DNA of 64,000 nt from Pseudomonadota bacterium. Lineage in GTDB: Bacteria > Pseudomonadota > Alphaproteobacteria > Micavibrionales > Micavibrionaceae. The stretch is taken from assembly GCA_029558635.1 (NCBI GenBank), contig JAKQEE010000070.1:1-64000 (forward strand), read 5' to 3'. This document shows positions 21,407-31,141 of this stretch, in pieces. Numbering within the stretch: the stretch's first letter is position 1; every line of letters starts with the position of its first letter. The notes below the pieces were generated by a model, which was not told where the DNA came from, did no database searches, and worked only from the letters and a program-made list of their open reading frames with translations. Made by a program: the position numbers and the translations under genes.

Positions 21407-22522
21407 TTATTTTTCCGTGATTTTTTCGGCACAAATATCAAAAAAAGAGGAATTTTCAGGAACGCCCGCGAAGATTTCCGGTTCGGTTCCGGTCATCCAG
21501 ACTTGGCCACCGATATGGGACAAAAGGTCATAAAGCGCATGGCGGCGGGCGGGATCAAGATGGGCAGCAACTTCATCCAAAAGTAGTAAAGGCGGCGCGC
21601 CGTGTTCGGCATTTATAAGGTCCGCGTGGGCCAGAACAATTCCGATCAGAAGCGCTTTCTGCTCGCCGGTTGAGCAGTCATGAGCAGGCATATTTTTGGC
21701 AGCGTAGGTTACATCGAAATCCGTGCGGTGCGCGCCGATGACCGATCCGCCTGTCAGCGCGTCTTCATCGCGGCGTGATTTCAATTCCGATTTGAAGCGG
21801 ATTTCGATTTCCAGCGCCTTGTCTTTCCTCAGCCCCTCTTCCAGAAAACCTTTGAGTGTCAAGGCAGCGCGCGGAAAATTTTCCGAGGGGCGACGGTCAC
21901 ACACTTTTTGGAGCCGTTCGACAAAATCGTTTCTGGCGGCGGCAACGGCTACGCCACTTTCTGCCATTTGAGTTTCTAGCGAGTCCAACCACACCGGATT
22001 GGCATTGCCGTCTTTCAACAATTTAGAACGTTGGACCAGTGCGTTTTCATACCGCGTGATACGACCTGCGTGCCCCCCATCGAATGAAAAGACCATGCGG
22101 TCCAGAAAACGGCGGCGCGCGGAGGATGCGTCGATAAACAAACGATCCATTTGCGGGGTCAACCACAGGCAGGAAAAATATTCGGACAGCAGTGTCTGGC
22201 TTTTTGCCTGTTCTCCTTGAATATGCACAATGCGTTTATTCTTTTGCGGGTCTTTCGACGTTCCGACCTGAATGGGGCCAAACTGGGTTGTAACTTTGGC
22301 AGAAATCGTCCACGGGTCCGAGGTTTTGCGGCTTTGCAGATCGGGAAGATCAGCGTTGCGCATACCTTTGCCGGGGGAGAGGAGCGAGATGGCTTCGAGA
22401 ATATTGGTTTTTCCCGCGCCGTTCGGTCCGGTCAGAACCACAAAGGACGAGGCCAGTCCATGAAGACCGGCCTCGGTATAAGAGCGGAAATTCCGCAAAA
22501 TTATGTCGCTGATAAAGGTCAT
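21407..22522 (-). CDS. recF: DNA replication and repair protein RecF
   Basis: This 371-residue SMC-like ATPase has Walker A GPNGAGKTNILEAI near residue 33, signature STGEQKALLI near 289 and Walker B LLLLDEVAAHLD near 317. RecF loads RecA at single-strand gaps with RecO and RecR. It follows dnaN by 11 bases in the conserved replication cluster. Confidence 0.96.
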   Translation of the reverse strand: MTFISDIILRNFRSYTEAGLHGLASSFVVLTGPNGAGKTNILEAISLLSPGKGMRNADLPDLQSRKTSDPWTISAKVTTQFGPIQVGTSKDPQKNKRIVHIQGEQAKSQTLLSEYFSCLWLTPQMDRLFIDASSARRRFLDRMVFSFDGGHAGRITRYENALVQRSKLLKDGNANPVWLDSLETQMAESGVAVAAARNDFVERLQKVCDRRPSENFPRAALTLKGFLEEGLRKDKALEIEIRFKSELKSRRDEDALTGGSVIGAHRTDFDVTYAAKNMPAHDCSTGEQKALLIGIVLAHADLINAEHGAPPLLLLDEVAAHLDPARRHALYDLLSHIGGQVWMTGTEPEIFAGVPENSSFFDICAEKITEK

Positions 22523-22533
22523 CCCACCCTAGA

Positions 22534-23655
22534 TCACACGCGGAGCGGCATCAAAACGTAGAGCGAGCTTGGATCGCTTGTATCCTGAATGATAGTCGGC
22601 GCCGACGGGTCGGAGAGCGACAAACGGCAACCGCCTTCGCTGTCGACTTGTGAGGTGATGTCGAGCAAATAACGGGCGTTGAAACCGATTTCGATATCGG
22701 GCGCGTCGCTGCGGACTTCAATTTCTTCCTTGGCGGAACCAGCTTCGGGCGAGTTGGCCGAAAGCGTCATGGTTTTGCCGTTCAGCGTGATTTTCACTGC
22801 ACGGGATTTGCCGTCGGAAATCGTCGAAACACGGTCGATCGCGCTTGAGAAGACTTTCGGATCAACTTCAACGATTTTGTCGTTGCCTTGAGGAATCACG
22901 CGTTCGTAATCAGGGAAGGTTCCGTCAATCAATTTCGAAGTCAAAACAATGTGGTCGAATTCGACGCTGACTTTGTTTTCCGAGAGGCTAATCTTGATTT
23001 CATCGGCGGCTTCTTCGAGCAATTTACCGAGTTCCAGAACCATCTTGCGCGGAACAATCACGCCCGGCATACCTGCGGCACCTTCGGGAAGCGGCATTTC
23101 AAAACGCGCCAGACGGTGACCATCGGTCGAAACAGCACGAAGCACTGCAACACCTTCATTTTCTGCGGCGTGCAGGTAGATGCCATTCAGGTAGTAACGG
23201 GTTTCTTCGGTCGACATCGCGAATTTGGTGCGGTCGATCAAAGCGCGCAAATCGGCAGCGCGGGTTGCAAACGTTACCGGGTAATCACCGCCACCAAAGT
23301 GCGGGAAGTCTGACACCGGCAGACAGCTCAGACGGAAATCGGAACGGCCAGAGCGCACGCTGATAAAGTTACCCGACGGGTCGAGTTCAATCGTGACTTT
23401 CGATCCGTCCGGCAGTTTGCGGATGATGTCGTGAAGCGTAACAGCCGGAACGGTCGTTTCGCCGGCCTTATCAACATCGGCAGCCAAAGCTTCAGTGATT
23501 TCCAAATCCATGTCGGTTGTGGCCAGCGAGAGCATTCCGTCGGCGGCTTTCATGCGCACGTTCGAGAGAATTGGAATGGTGCTACGGCGTTCAACAACAC
23601 TTTGAACGTGGGCCAGGGCACGGAGAAAAGCGGCACGATCAATACTAAACTTCAT
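22534..23655 (-). CDS. dnaN: DNA polymerase III sliding clamp, beta subunit
   Basis: This 373-residue clamp protein begins MKFSIDRAAFLRALAHVQSV and ends with the conserved YVLMPLRV. It forms a ring dimer that tethers DNA polymerase III to DNA. Three clamp repeats are expected over this length. It lies 155 bases downstream of dnaA and 11 before recF. Confidence 0.98.
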   Translation of the reverse strand: MKFSIDRAAFLRALAHVQSVVERRSTIPILSNVRMKAADGMLSLATTDMDLEITEALAADVDKAGETTVPAVTLHDIIRKLPDGSKVTIELDPSGNFISVRSGRSDFRLSCLPVSDFPHFGGGDYPVTFATRAADLRALIDRTKFAMSTEETRYYLNGIYLHAAENEGVAVLRAVSTDGHRLARFEMPLPEGAAGMPGVIVPRKMVLELGKLLEEAADEIKISLSENKVSVEFDHIVLTSKLIDGTFPDYERVIPQGNDKIVEVDPKVFSSAIDRVSTISDGKSRAVKITLNGKTMTLSANSPEAGSAKEEIEVRSDAPDIEIGFNARYLLDITSQVDSEGGCRLSLSDPSAPTIIQDTSDPSSLYVLMPLRV

Positions 23656-23772
23656 CGGAAGAAATCCCTTTATAAAAAATCAACTGAATTGGATGCAAGG
23701 ATTATAGCATATCGACGCGAGAGACCAATAACTCTCTGCAATTCTTTGAAGTTTTACACAGGTTCCAAGCAC

Positions 23773-23807
23773 GGCGCCATAAGTTATGGCAATGGCGCCG
23801 CGAGGCG
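23773..23807. repeat. Inverted repeats in the dnaA-dnaN gap
   Basis: GGCGCCAT (23773-23780) and ATGGCGCC (23792-23799) are perfect complements, and a second small stem CGCC-GCGA-GGCG (23796-23807) overlaps it and meets a T-tract on the plus strand. It sits directly after the dnaA stop and could end or stabilise the dnaA transcript. Confidence 0.55.
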
Positions 23808-23811
23808 TTTT

Positions 23812-25245
23812 TTATTGAGTCAAGGTTCTGCGGAGGACGTCGACATCTTGTGCGAAGGATGGATCCTCGGCGATCAGCTCTTCGACCTTACGGACGGCGT
23901 GCATCACCGTGGTATGGTCGCGGCCTCCGAATTTCCGGCCAATTTCGGGCAGCGACCGTGCGGTCAACTGTTTTGAAAGGTACATCGCGACTTGTCTCGG
24001 GCGTGCGACCTGACGGGCGCGGCGAGCCGAGTGCATATCGGTGATGCGAACGTTATAATGTTCGGCCACGCGACGCTGGATCTCGTCAATCGTGATGCGG
24101 CGGTCGGAGGAACGCAGAAGATCCTGCAAGACGTCTTGTGTGGATTCGAGTGTGATCTCGGACTTCGTTACATCCGCGTGAGCAACGATGCGGTTCAACG
24201 CGCCTTCCAATTCACGAATATTCGACGTGATCTTGAGCGAGAGGAATTCCAGCACGGCATCGGAAACTATTGCCCCCAATTGCGCAGCACGCGCCTTCAG
24301 GATACCCAGACGCAAATCGTATGTGCTGGCGTGAATATCTGCCACCAGACCCCACGACATACGAGACCGCAGACGTTCATCGATGCCTTGCAGTTCGGTC
24401 GGGGCGCGGTCAGCCGCGATGATGATCTGTTTGTTCTGATCAACCAGCGCATTGAAGGTGTGGAAAAATTCTTCCTGAGTGGAATCTTTCCCTGCAATGA
24501 ACTGGATGTCATCAATCATCAGCACATCAACCGAGCGGAAGATTTCCTTGAAGGTCATTGTATCTTGCGCACGGATCGCTTTTACAAACTGGTACATGAA
24601 TTTTTCAGCCGAAAGATACATGACTACTTTTTCAGGTTGTTTTTCTTTCAGTTCCCAGGCAATGGCGTGCATCAGGTGGGTTTTGCCCAAGCCCACACCG
24701 CCATAGATAAAGAGCGGGTTGAACGGGACGTTACATTCGACCACGCGACTGGCTGCTGCGTGCGCCAGAGCGTTCGATTTGGCCACAACGAAAGTTTCGA
24801 ATTTGAAACGCGGGTCGAGCGGCGAAGAAAGATCAAGTTTTTCAGCCAGTTCGTTGACGTTGGCTTTCAACGGTTTGGCGGCAGGTTCGGCCTCATCTTC
24901 AGACGAGACATGGCCGTGGACGACGACAATTTCCAAACGTTTGATTTCAGTATTCAGAGATTCACACATCGCACGGATGCGTTCGGCGTAGTGGGTCGCA
25001 ATCCAATCCTTCATGAAGCGGGTCGGAACCGACACTTCGAGCGTGCCATGATAAGCGGCCTGCAATGACATCGGCTTCAACCAGCTGCGGAAAATGGCTT
25101 CGCCGAATTCCTCGCGCATTTGCGAATAGACCTTGTCCCACAATGCTTTGATTTCAGGTGTCGGATCAAACGTCTCAGGCGCCAATGCCTGACCATAGAT
25201 TGAGACGACCGATGCTTGTTTTCCCCCGGACTCAGACATGTCCAT
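23812..25245 (-). CDS. dnaA: Chromosomal replication initiator DnaA
   Basis: This 477-residue AAA+ protein has an N-terminal DnaB-contacting domain (about 33-110), linker, Walker A GGVGLGKTH at 182-190, Walker B around VLMIDDIQF, and the C-terminal DNA-binding helix-turn-helix with GGRDHTTVMHAVRKVEEL. It opens the chromosomal origin. The ATG at 25245 has GGGAGAAA upstream; a second ATG two codons on is possible. The presence of dnaA does not by itself place oriC here, and no cluster of DnaA boxes was found next to it. Confidence 0.98.
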   Translation of the reverse strand: MDMSESGGKQASVVSIYGQALAPETFDPTPEIKALWDKVYSQMREEFGEAIFRSWLKPMSLQAAYHGTLEVSVPTRFMKDWIATHYAERIRAMCESLNTEIKRLEIVVVHGHVSSEDEAEPAAKPLKANVNELAEKLDLSSPLDPRFKFETFVVAKSNALAHAAASRVVECNVPFNPLFIYGGVGLGKTHLMHAIAWELKEKQPEKVVMYLSAEKFMYQFVKAIRAQDTMTFKEIFRSVDVLMIDDIQFIAGKDSTQEEFFHTFNALVDQNKQIIIAADRAPTELQGIDERLRSRMSWGLVADIHASTYDLRLGILKARAAQLGAIVSDAVLEFLSLKITSNIRELEGALNRIVAHADVTKSEITLESTQDVLQDLLRSSDRRITIDEIQRRVAEHYNVRITDMHSARRARQVARPRQVAMYLSKQLTARSLPEIGRKFGGRDHTTVMHAVRKVEELIAEDPSFAQDVDVLRRTLTQ

Positions 25246-25453
25246 TTTTCTCCCGTTTTTATTTATACAAAAATCACAACCTGCCGCACATCATTCACTC
25301 TTCGTGCTTTTGTCGGTTGTTTCCCCAACAGACCGAATTTTCGTCACTACTTCTCCGACGATCATCCGTTTCTGACACTTAACTCTATCTAGCCAATTTT
25401 TATTTTCTTTTTTTATGGGGGTCCATGCCGTTCTAAATTTCCAAGCATGACCA

Positions 25454-25475
25454 TGTTGTCTGAATTCGGACAACA
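25454..25475. promoter_or_regulatory. Operator-like palindrome upstream of dnaA
   Basis: TGTTGTC (25454-25460) and GACAACA (25469-25475) flank a central GAATTC; only one pair of positions breaks the symmetry over 22 bases. Such a site suits a dimeric regulator, but its owner is unknown. Confidence 0.5.
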
Positions 25476-25517
25476 GAAATCCCTCACGAATTTCTTCGTT
25501 TCAGAGGTCTATTCCAC

Positions 25518-25544
25518 TTCAGAAGAGGGGAACCCTCCTCTGAA
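25518..25544 (-). terminator. Hairpin downstream of rpsT
   Basis: TTCAGAGGAGGG (25544-25533 on the reverse strand) pairs with CCCTCTTCTGAA (25529-25518), twelve pairs with one G-T wobble. No T-tract follows, so it may be an attenuator or a 3'-end stabiliser, not a classical terminator. Confidence 0.5.
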
Positions 25545-25549
25545 TCTAT

Positions 25550-25819
25550 TTACTGAGATTTTGCCGCCTTGATACGGGCAGACAGACGTGACAGTTTACG
25601 AGAAGCTGTCTTCTTGTGAAGAATACCTTTCGCCACACCTTTTTGCAGTTCAGGCTGGCAAGCGGTCAAAGCTGCTTCGGCCTCGGCGACATTACCAGCG
25701 CCCAAAGCCAACTCAACTTTCTTAACGAAAGTACGAATGCGGTTGCGGTTTGCACTGTTAATAATTGCACGTTTAGCGTTTTGTCTTGCACGCTTTTTTG
25801 CCGAAACATGATTGGCCAT
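25550..25819 (-). CDS. rpsT: Small ribosomal subunit protein S20
   Basis: This 89-residue, Lys/Arg/Ala-rich protein begins [17 protein letters not shown] and continues [13 protein letters not shown], the standard S20 sequence. It binds 16S rRNA in the 30S subunit. It lies upstream of dnaA, an arrangement common in alphaproteobacteria. Its promoter with a perfect TTGACA is at 25877-25906. Confidence 0.98.
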   Translation of the reverse strand: MANHVSAKKRARQNAKRAIINSANRNRIRTFVKKVELALGAGNVAEAEAALTACQPELQKGVAKGILHKKTASRKLSRLSARIKAAKSQ

Positions 25820-25876
25820 AGGTCATACTCTTTCAGATAATAAAATTAGTTTTAAAGCTATTTGCTAACAGGGGAT

Positions 25877-25906
25877 GTTTTAAGCCGAGTTATCCCCAGA
25901 TGTCAA
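25877..25906 (-). promoter_or_regulatory. Promoter of rpsT
   Basis: On the reverse strand TTGACA (25906-25901) and TTAAAA/TAAAAC (25883-25877) are 17-18 bases apart, with a T/A-rich tract upstream (about 25915-25938) that could be an UP element. The spacer contains TTATCCCCA (25890-25898 on the plus strand), one base from a DnaA box. Confidence 0.6.
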
Positions 25907-25957
25907 GAAACTTGGTTCAAAAAAAATTAAAAAAATTTGCTGGACAAAGGGGGCTTT

Positions 25958-26326
25958 TTAGTCCGTACGAGGGGAGAGGTCGAAAGTGGCCAAGACCCCA
26001 CCATCAACTTTTCCAATAGTCACAGTAAGTTGCTCGCCGTTTCTGATAAAAAGGCCCGTTTTCCGCGCCACCCAGCCCAGTTCCGGCAAGACTTTGGTAT
26101 AGTACCCCAAGACGTCATTTTCGGCTTTTTTTGGCGCAAAAACCACCGCCCGCACAATCTGTCCATCGGGGGCATCGAACACAAATCCTTCGTCTGGCAC
26201 CTCTTCCATCCCCGCCATCATCGGGATATCCGGTATATTGCCGAGATAGGCCGTTTCCGCCCAAGCCCCGCGCAGCGGGGCCGAGAGGATAAAAATAAAC
26301 ACCAGAATTGTCAGGAATCGGGTCAT
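25958..26326 (-). CDS. Small exported protein of unknown function
   Basis: From the ATG at 26326 the product is 122 residues, with a signal peptide (MTRFLTILVFIFILSAPLRG, cleavage near GAWA-ET) and a compact domain: NIPDIPMMAGMEEVPDEGF, FDAPDGQIVRAVVFAP, VLGYYTKVLPELGWVARK. Longer readings back to 26386 overlap mutM and lack sense. It starts 10 bases after mutM. I know no named family, but the pattern resembles small periplasmic proteins encoded near mutM in other alphaproteobacteria. Confidence 0.75.
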   Translation of the reverse strand: MTRFLTILVFIFILSAPLRGAWAETAYLGNIPDIPMMAGMEEVPDEGFVFDAPDGQIVRAVVFAPKKAENDVLGYYTKVLPELGWVARKTGLFIRNGEQLTVTIGKVDGGVLATFDLSPRTD

Positions 26327-26336
26327 AGACGGTATT

Positions 26337-27182
26337 CTATCGCTGTTTTTGCGGGCAGTAAAAGGTTGATCGCCCGCCTTGCACAATTCTTTTTATCCCG
26401 CCGGTTTTTTTAAGGTTGCAGGTGCAGTGCGGGCAGACCTTCCCCTCGCGATCGTAGACAGAAAAATGCATTTGAAACAGTCCGCGTTCGCCGCCGATAT
26501 TGCGGTAGTCGCGCAGGGTACTTCCCCCTTCCTTGATTGCGTGTTTCAAAACTTTTTTTATGGCGGATACCAGTTGTTCCAACTCGGAAATTTTCAGCGT
26601 TTTTGACACACGACGCGGATCAATTTTCGCGAGAAAAAGCGACTCGCTCGCGTAGATATTTCCAACCCCCACGACGATTTTCTGGTCCATGATCGCCTGT
26701 TTAATCGGAACGGTTTTGTTCGCGAAAGTTTTTTGCAAATAGGCTGCGGAAAATTTTCGTGAAAGCGGTTCGGGGCCAAGATTTCTGAAGTAGGCCGAGT
26801 TATCGACCTCTTCTGTTTTTACGAGGTCGATCACCCCGAAGCGGCGCGGATCGCGATAGACAATTTCAGTTCCGTTATCGAGCGTGAGGCGCAAATGATC
26901 GTGCGTCTGTTTTGTCTTTTTCGCGTTTGCAAGTTCGGTGCGCAAGACACCGCTCATCCCCAGATGAACGACCAGAGTATGATCGTTATCAAGATCGAGT
27001 TTCATGTATTTCGCGCGGCGGGATGCCGCTATAACCTTGGCGTTTCGGAGCTTTGGCGCAAGGTTCAAAGGGATTTTATTGCGAAGCTTCGGGGTGTTTA
27101 TTTTGACGCCCACAATGGTCCGATTCAGAAAAACTTGTTTCAATCCCGAGAGCACCGTTTCGACTTCGGGAAGTTCGGGCAT
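26337..27182 (-). CDS. mutM: Formamidopyrimidine-DNA glycosylase MutM with altered zinc finger
   Basis: This 281-residue DNA glycosylase/AP lyase removes 8-oxoguanine. P1 and E2 of the mature N-terminus (MPELPEVETV) and the MKLDL loop lysine are present. The C-terminal zinc finger is unusual: C250, C253 and an extra C255 are followed by C276, but the fourth standard cysteine is replaced by lysine 279 (FYCPQKQR). The spacing between the cysteine pairs is also six residues longer than in E. coli. Its stop lies ten bases upstream of the exported protein's start, and its start overlaps the preceding gene by one base. Confidence 0.94.
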   Translation of the reverse strand: MPELPEVETVLSGLKQVFLNRTIVGVKINTPKLRNKIPLNLAPKLRNAKVIAASRRAKYMKLDLDNDHTLVVHLGMSGVLRTELANAKKTKQTHDHLRLTLDNGTEIVYRDPRRFGVIDLVKTEEVDNSAYFRNLGPEPLSRKFSAAYLQKTFANKTVPIKQAIMDQKIVVGVGNIYASESLFLAKIDPRRVSKTLKISELEQLVSAIKKVLKHAIKEGGSTLRDYRNIGGERGLFQMHFSVYDREGKVCPHCTCNLKKTGGIKRIVQGGRSTFYCPQKQR

Positions 27183-27799
27183 TAGCGCAAACTCCAGACA
27201 ATATCGGTTTGTGGCGCGTTGTCGAACAGCTCACCCAACAAACCTTCGATTCGGCTATATTCCGATTCCGGAATCGACCAGACCATCTTCTTTCCCTCGC
27301 CGGACAATCTCATCTCGAAATCATCGAACGGGATTGGAATAAATCTGAGCTGGCGGTTGTCGGGATCGGATGCGTAGCCCATATCCTTGCGCTGGGTTAG
27401 AGACAGAACATCGAAATCCAGCTTCCACTCTCCGCGAGCAAAATAACGAATATTGGGAGAGTCGTTGTCGATTACGATCCATTCGAAACGATCCCTTACA
27501 ATCGAAAAACTCATAACATAGTGCTTGTGCGCTGCGGCCCACACCCCATTGGCCAGTACGGTCTCTACCGCCCCTGCCGATGGCGCCAGACGAACCTCCC
27601 CTTTGCGGATATCCTGTTCGCCCCGAGCGTATTTCAACGCCAGCCCCGCTGCAGAGGCGGCCGCCAGAGCCAGAACCAAAAGGATGACCAATCCCGCGGG
27701 CATTTTTCCAACGGACGCGCCCACCATCACCTTTATCAGGTGAAAGGGGTTGGACGGATCAGTTTTGTCGTCATCCGGGCTCTTAGGGGCTTTGGTCAT
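27182..27799 (-). CDS. Single-pass membrane protein of unknown function
   Basis: This 205-residue protein has an acidic cytoplasmic N-terminus, one membrane helix (about 35-56, PAGLVILLVLALAAASAAGL) and an exported C-terminal domain with WKLDFDVLSL and LRFIPIPFDDFEMRL. No family is recognised. It precedes mutM with a TAATG overlap, so the two are translationally coupled. It ends in a Trp-containing tail, DIVWSLR. Confidence 0.72.
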   Translation of the reverse strand: MTKAPKSPDDDKTDPSNPFHLIKVMVGASVGKMPAGLVILLVLALAAASAAGLALKYARGEQDIRKGEVRLAPSAGAVETVLANGVWAAAHKHYVMSFSIVRDRFEWIVIDNDSPNIRYFARGEWKLDFDVLSLTQRKDMGYASDPDNRQLRFIPIPFDDFEMRLSGEGKKMVWSIPESEYSRIEGLLGELFDNAPQTDIVWSLR

Positions 27800-27862
27800 G
27801 GATGTAATTTAATGGGCCTTGATCGTTTTCTCAACCGGGAGACTTTATTCATTCACAATAAA

Positions 27863-27886
27863 AAAGGCCGGATTTCTCCGGCCTTT
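27863..27886 (-). terminator. Rho-independent terminator of groES-groEL
   Basis: On the reverse strand AAAGGCCGG (27886-27878) pairs with CCGGCCTTT (27871-27863), loop AGAAAT, then a T-tract. It lies 19 bases after the groEL stop. Confidence 0.9.
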
Positions 27887-27904
27887 CTCGAAAATTTCGG
27901 GGGA

Positions 27905-29876
<1,972 letters not shown>

Positions 29877-29973
29877 GTTGTACTTCCTTTTTGTTTTTAA
29901 GGTTGATCCAAGCAGGAGCAGCGACTCTATTTTCCAGCTTTCGCCGCTCCCCCCTAATACTCTTGCGGGGCGT

Positions 29974-30000
29974 TTAGCACTCCCTCACAAAGAGTGCTAA
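29974..30000 (-). promoter_or_regulatory. CIRCE operator (HrcA site) of groESL
   Basis: TTAGCACTC (29974-29982), nine bases, GAGTGCTAA (29992-30000): a perfect match to the CIRCE consensus, about 100 bases upstream of groES. It predicts repression by HrcA and release on heat shock. Confidence 0.97.
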
Positions 30001-30001
30001 A

Positions 30002-30030
30002 CATATAGAAAGCTTGGTCCAAAAAGGCAA
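30002..30030 (-). promoter_or_regulatory. Promoter of groESL
   Basis: Reading the reverse strand, TTGCCT (30030-30025) and TATATG (30007-30002) are 17 bases apart and sit immediately upstream of the CIRCE element, the usual geometry for HrcA repression. Confidence 0.55.
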
Positions 30031-30175
30031 GAAATAGAGTCATTTAGCCCCCATCCACGCTTTTCCACCCCTCCTGTTTTGTATTATGTTAAAAATATCT
30101 TAATGCGATTTGTGGTAAGATGAGAGAATTGCGCCAGAAGAGCGCGACAAGACAGGAAACAGGAGGTTTGCTAGA

Positions 30176-30439
30176 ATGGCCAATCTGATTACGCAACTCA
30201 ACAATTACCGTCTGACGACGGCGCATATCATTTACCATCTGCCGGATCACCCGAAGTTGCTCCAGAGTTTTGTGTGGCAGGAATATGATTTGGCCCCGAA
30301 ATTTCCAGAGCTTTCTAAGTTCCTGCAATTCTGGACGCGGGAGATCGACGGCAAACTCCATTCCGTTTATGTCGCAAGCAAAGAGATTATCACCCCGGGT
30401 GATCTCCGTTTTTACGACGCCGAGATTACCATTCAATAA
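30176..30439 (+). CDS. usg: Usg family protein
   Basis: This 87-residue protein matches the Usg family of alphaproteobacteria: QLNNYRLTTAHIIYHLPDHP, LLQSFVWQEYDLAPKFPEL and LHSVYVA. Usg was named in Caulobacter for a short gene upstream of trpF; its function is not established. AGGAGG lies ten bases before the ATG. It stands alone here, convergent with nrdG and divergent from groES, without trp genes beside it. Confidence 0.88.
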   Translation: MANLITQLNNYRLTTAHIIYHLPDHPKLLQSFVWQEYDLAPKFPELSKFLQFWTREIDGKLHSVYVASKEIITPGDLRFYDAEITIQ

Positions 30440-31141
30440 TCAGAAATTTCTAAATTCGAGCGTAAAATTTTGCGGGGACGGAATCGCCGCGATATCGATT
30501 GTGTTGTTCTGGTCCGGCAAATGTCCGAGCGTCCCGTTGTCATGGTGGCGGTAATTCTGCAGGTAGTAGGTTCCCTGATATTGTTTTTCTTCAAGGTCGG
30601 AGATGATTTGCGCGATATCCCCCTCTCCCATCAATCCGGTATGGATGGTGGTGCGGATTTCGAATTTTCCTTGTTGGTATTTACAAAGAAACCCAAGCGT
30701 CTCCTTAAACCTGTCCCACATGCGTCGCCCCGTACCCGTGACATTTTTAAATCGACAGGGCGAAGCTTTGTAATCAAGTGCCAGATAGTCGACCAGATTG
30801 TTTTCGAATAAGTCCCGTATCATTGCCGGATTGGTGCCGTTGCTGTCGAGTTTCACGTCAAAGTTTTTTTGCTTGATCTGTTTGAGAAAAGCGGGAAGCT
30901 CCTTGTAACAGGTGGCTTCGCCGCCCGAGATCACCACACCGTCGAGCAAGCCCCGCCGCGTGTCCAGAAAATCCAGAATATCCTCCGTGGTCTTGGCCCC
31001 CGCCCCCGTCACGATTTCCGGATTGTGGCAATAGGCGCAGCGCATATTGCATCCCGCAAACCAGACGACACAGGCCGTCTTCTGCGGGAAATCCAGCATC
31101 GTGAATGGGGTCAGGGAATAAACGGGGGACTCGTTCAACAT
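30440..31141 (-). CDS. nrdG: Anaerobic ribonucleotide reductase activase NrdG
   Basis: This 233-residue radical-SAM protein has the cluster motif C31-x3-C35-x2-C38 in FAGCNMRCAYCHNPE, and VISGGEAT as the GGE SAM-binding motif. It generates the glycyl radical on NrdD in the absence of oxygen. It belongs to the longer NrdG form found outside enterobacteria. Its start overlaps the nrdD stop by seven bases. Confidence 0.93.
   Translation of the reverse strand: MLNESPVYSLTPFTMLDFPQKTACVVWFAGCNMRCAYCHNPEIVTGAGAKTTEDILDFLDTRRGLLDGVVISGGEATCYKELPAFLKQIKQKNFDVKLDSNGTNPAMIRDLFENNLVDYLALDYKASPCRFKNVTGTGRRMWDRFKETLGFLCKYQQGKFEIRTTIHTGLMGEGDIAQIISDLEEKQYQGTYYLQNYRHHDNGTLGHLPDQNNTIDIAAIPSPQNFTLEFRNF

Larger units (their letters stand above)
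25246..25549. other. Intergenic region between dnaA and rpsT
   Basis: This 304-base, T/A-rich stretch holds no convincing gene. It contains a 22-base near-palindrome at 25454-25475, a strong hairpin at 25518-25544 and a smaller stem at about 25313-25337 (TCGGT...ACCGA). It should contain the dnaA promoter and leader. I found no TTATCCACA repeats of the kind that would mark oriC. Confidence 0.6.

Noticed and set aside
30089-30436. Reverse frame opposite usg
   Set aside because: The forward frame is a clear Usg protein with a good ribosome binding site; the reverse one is its shadow.
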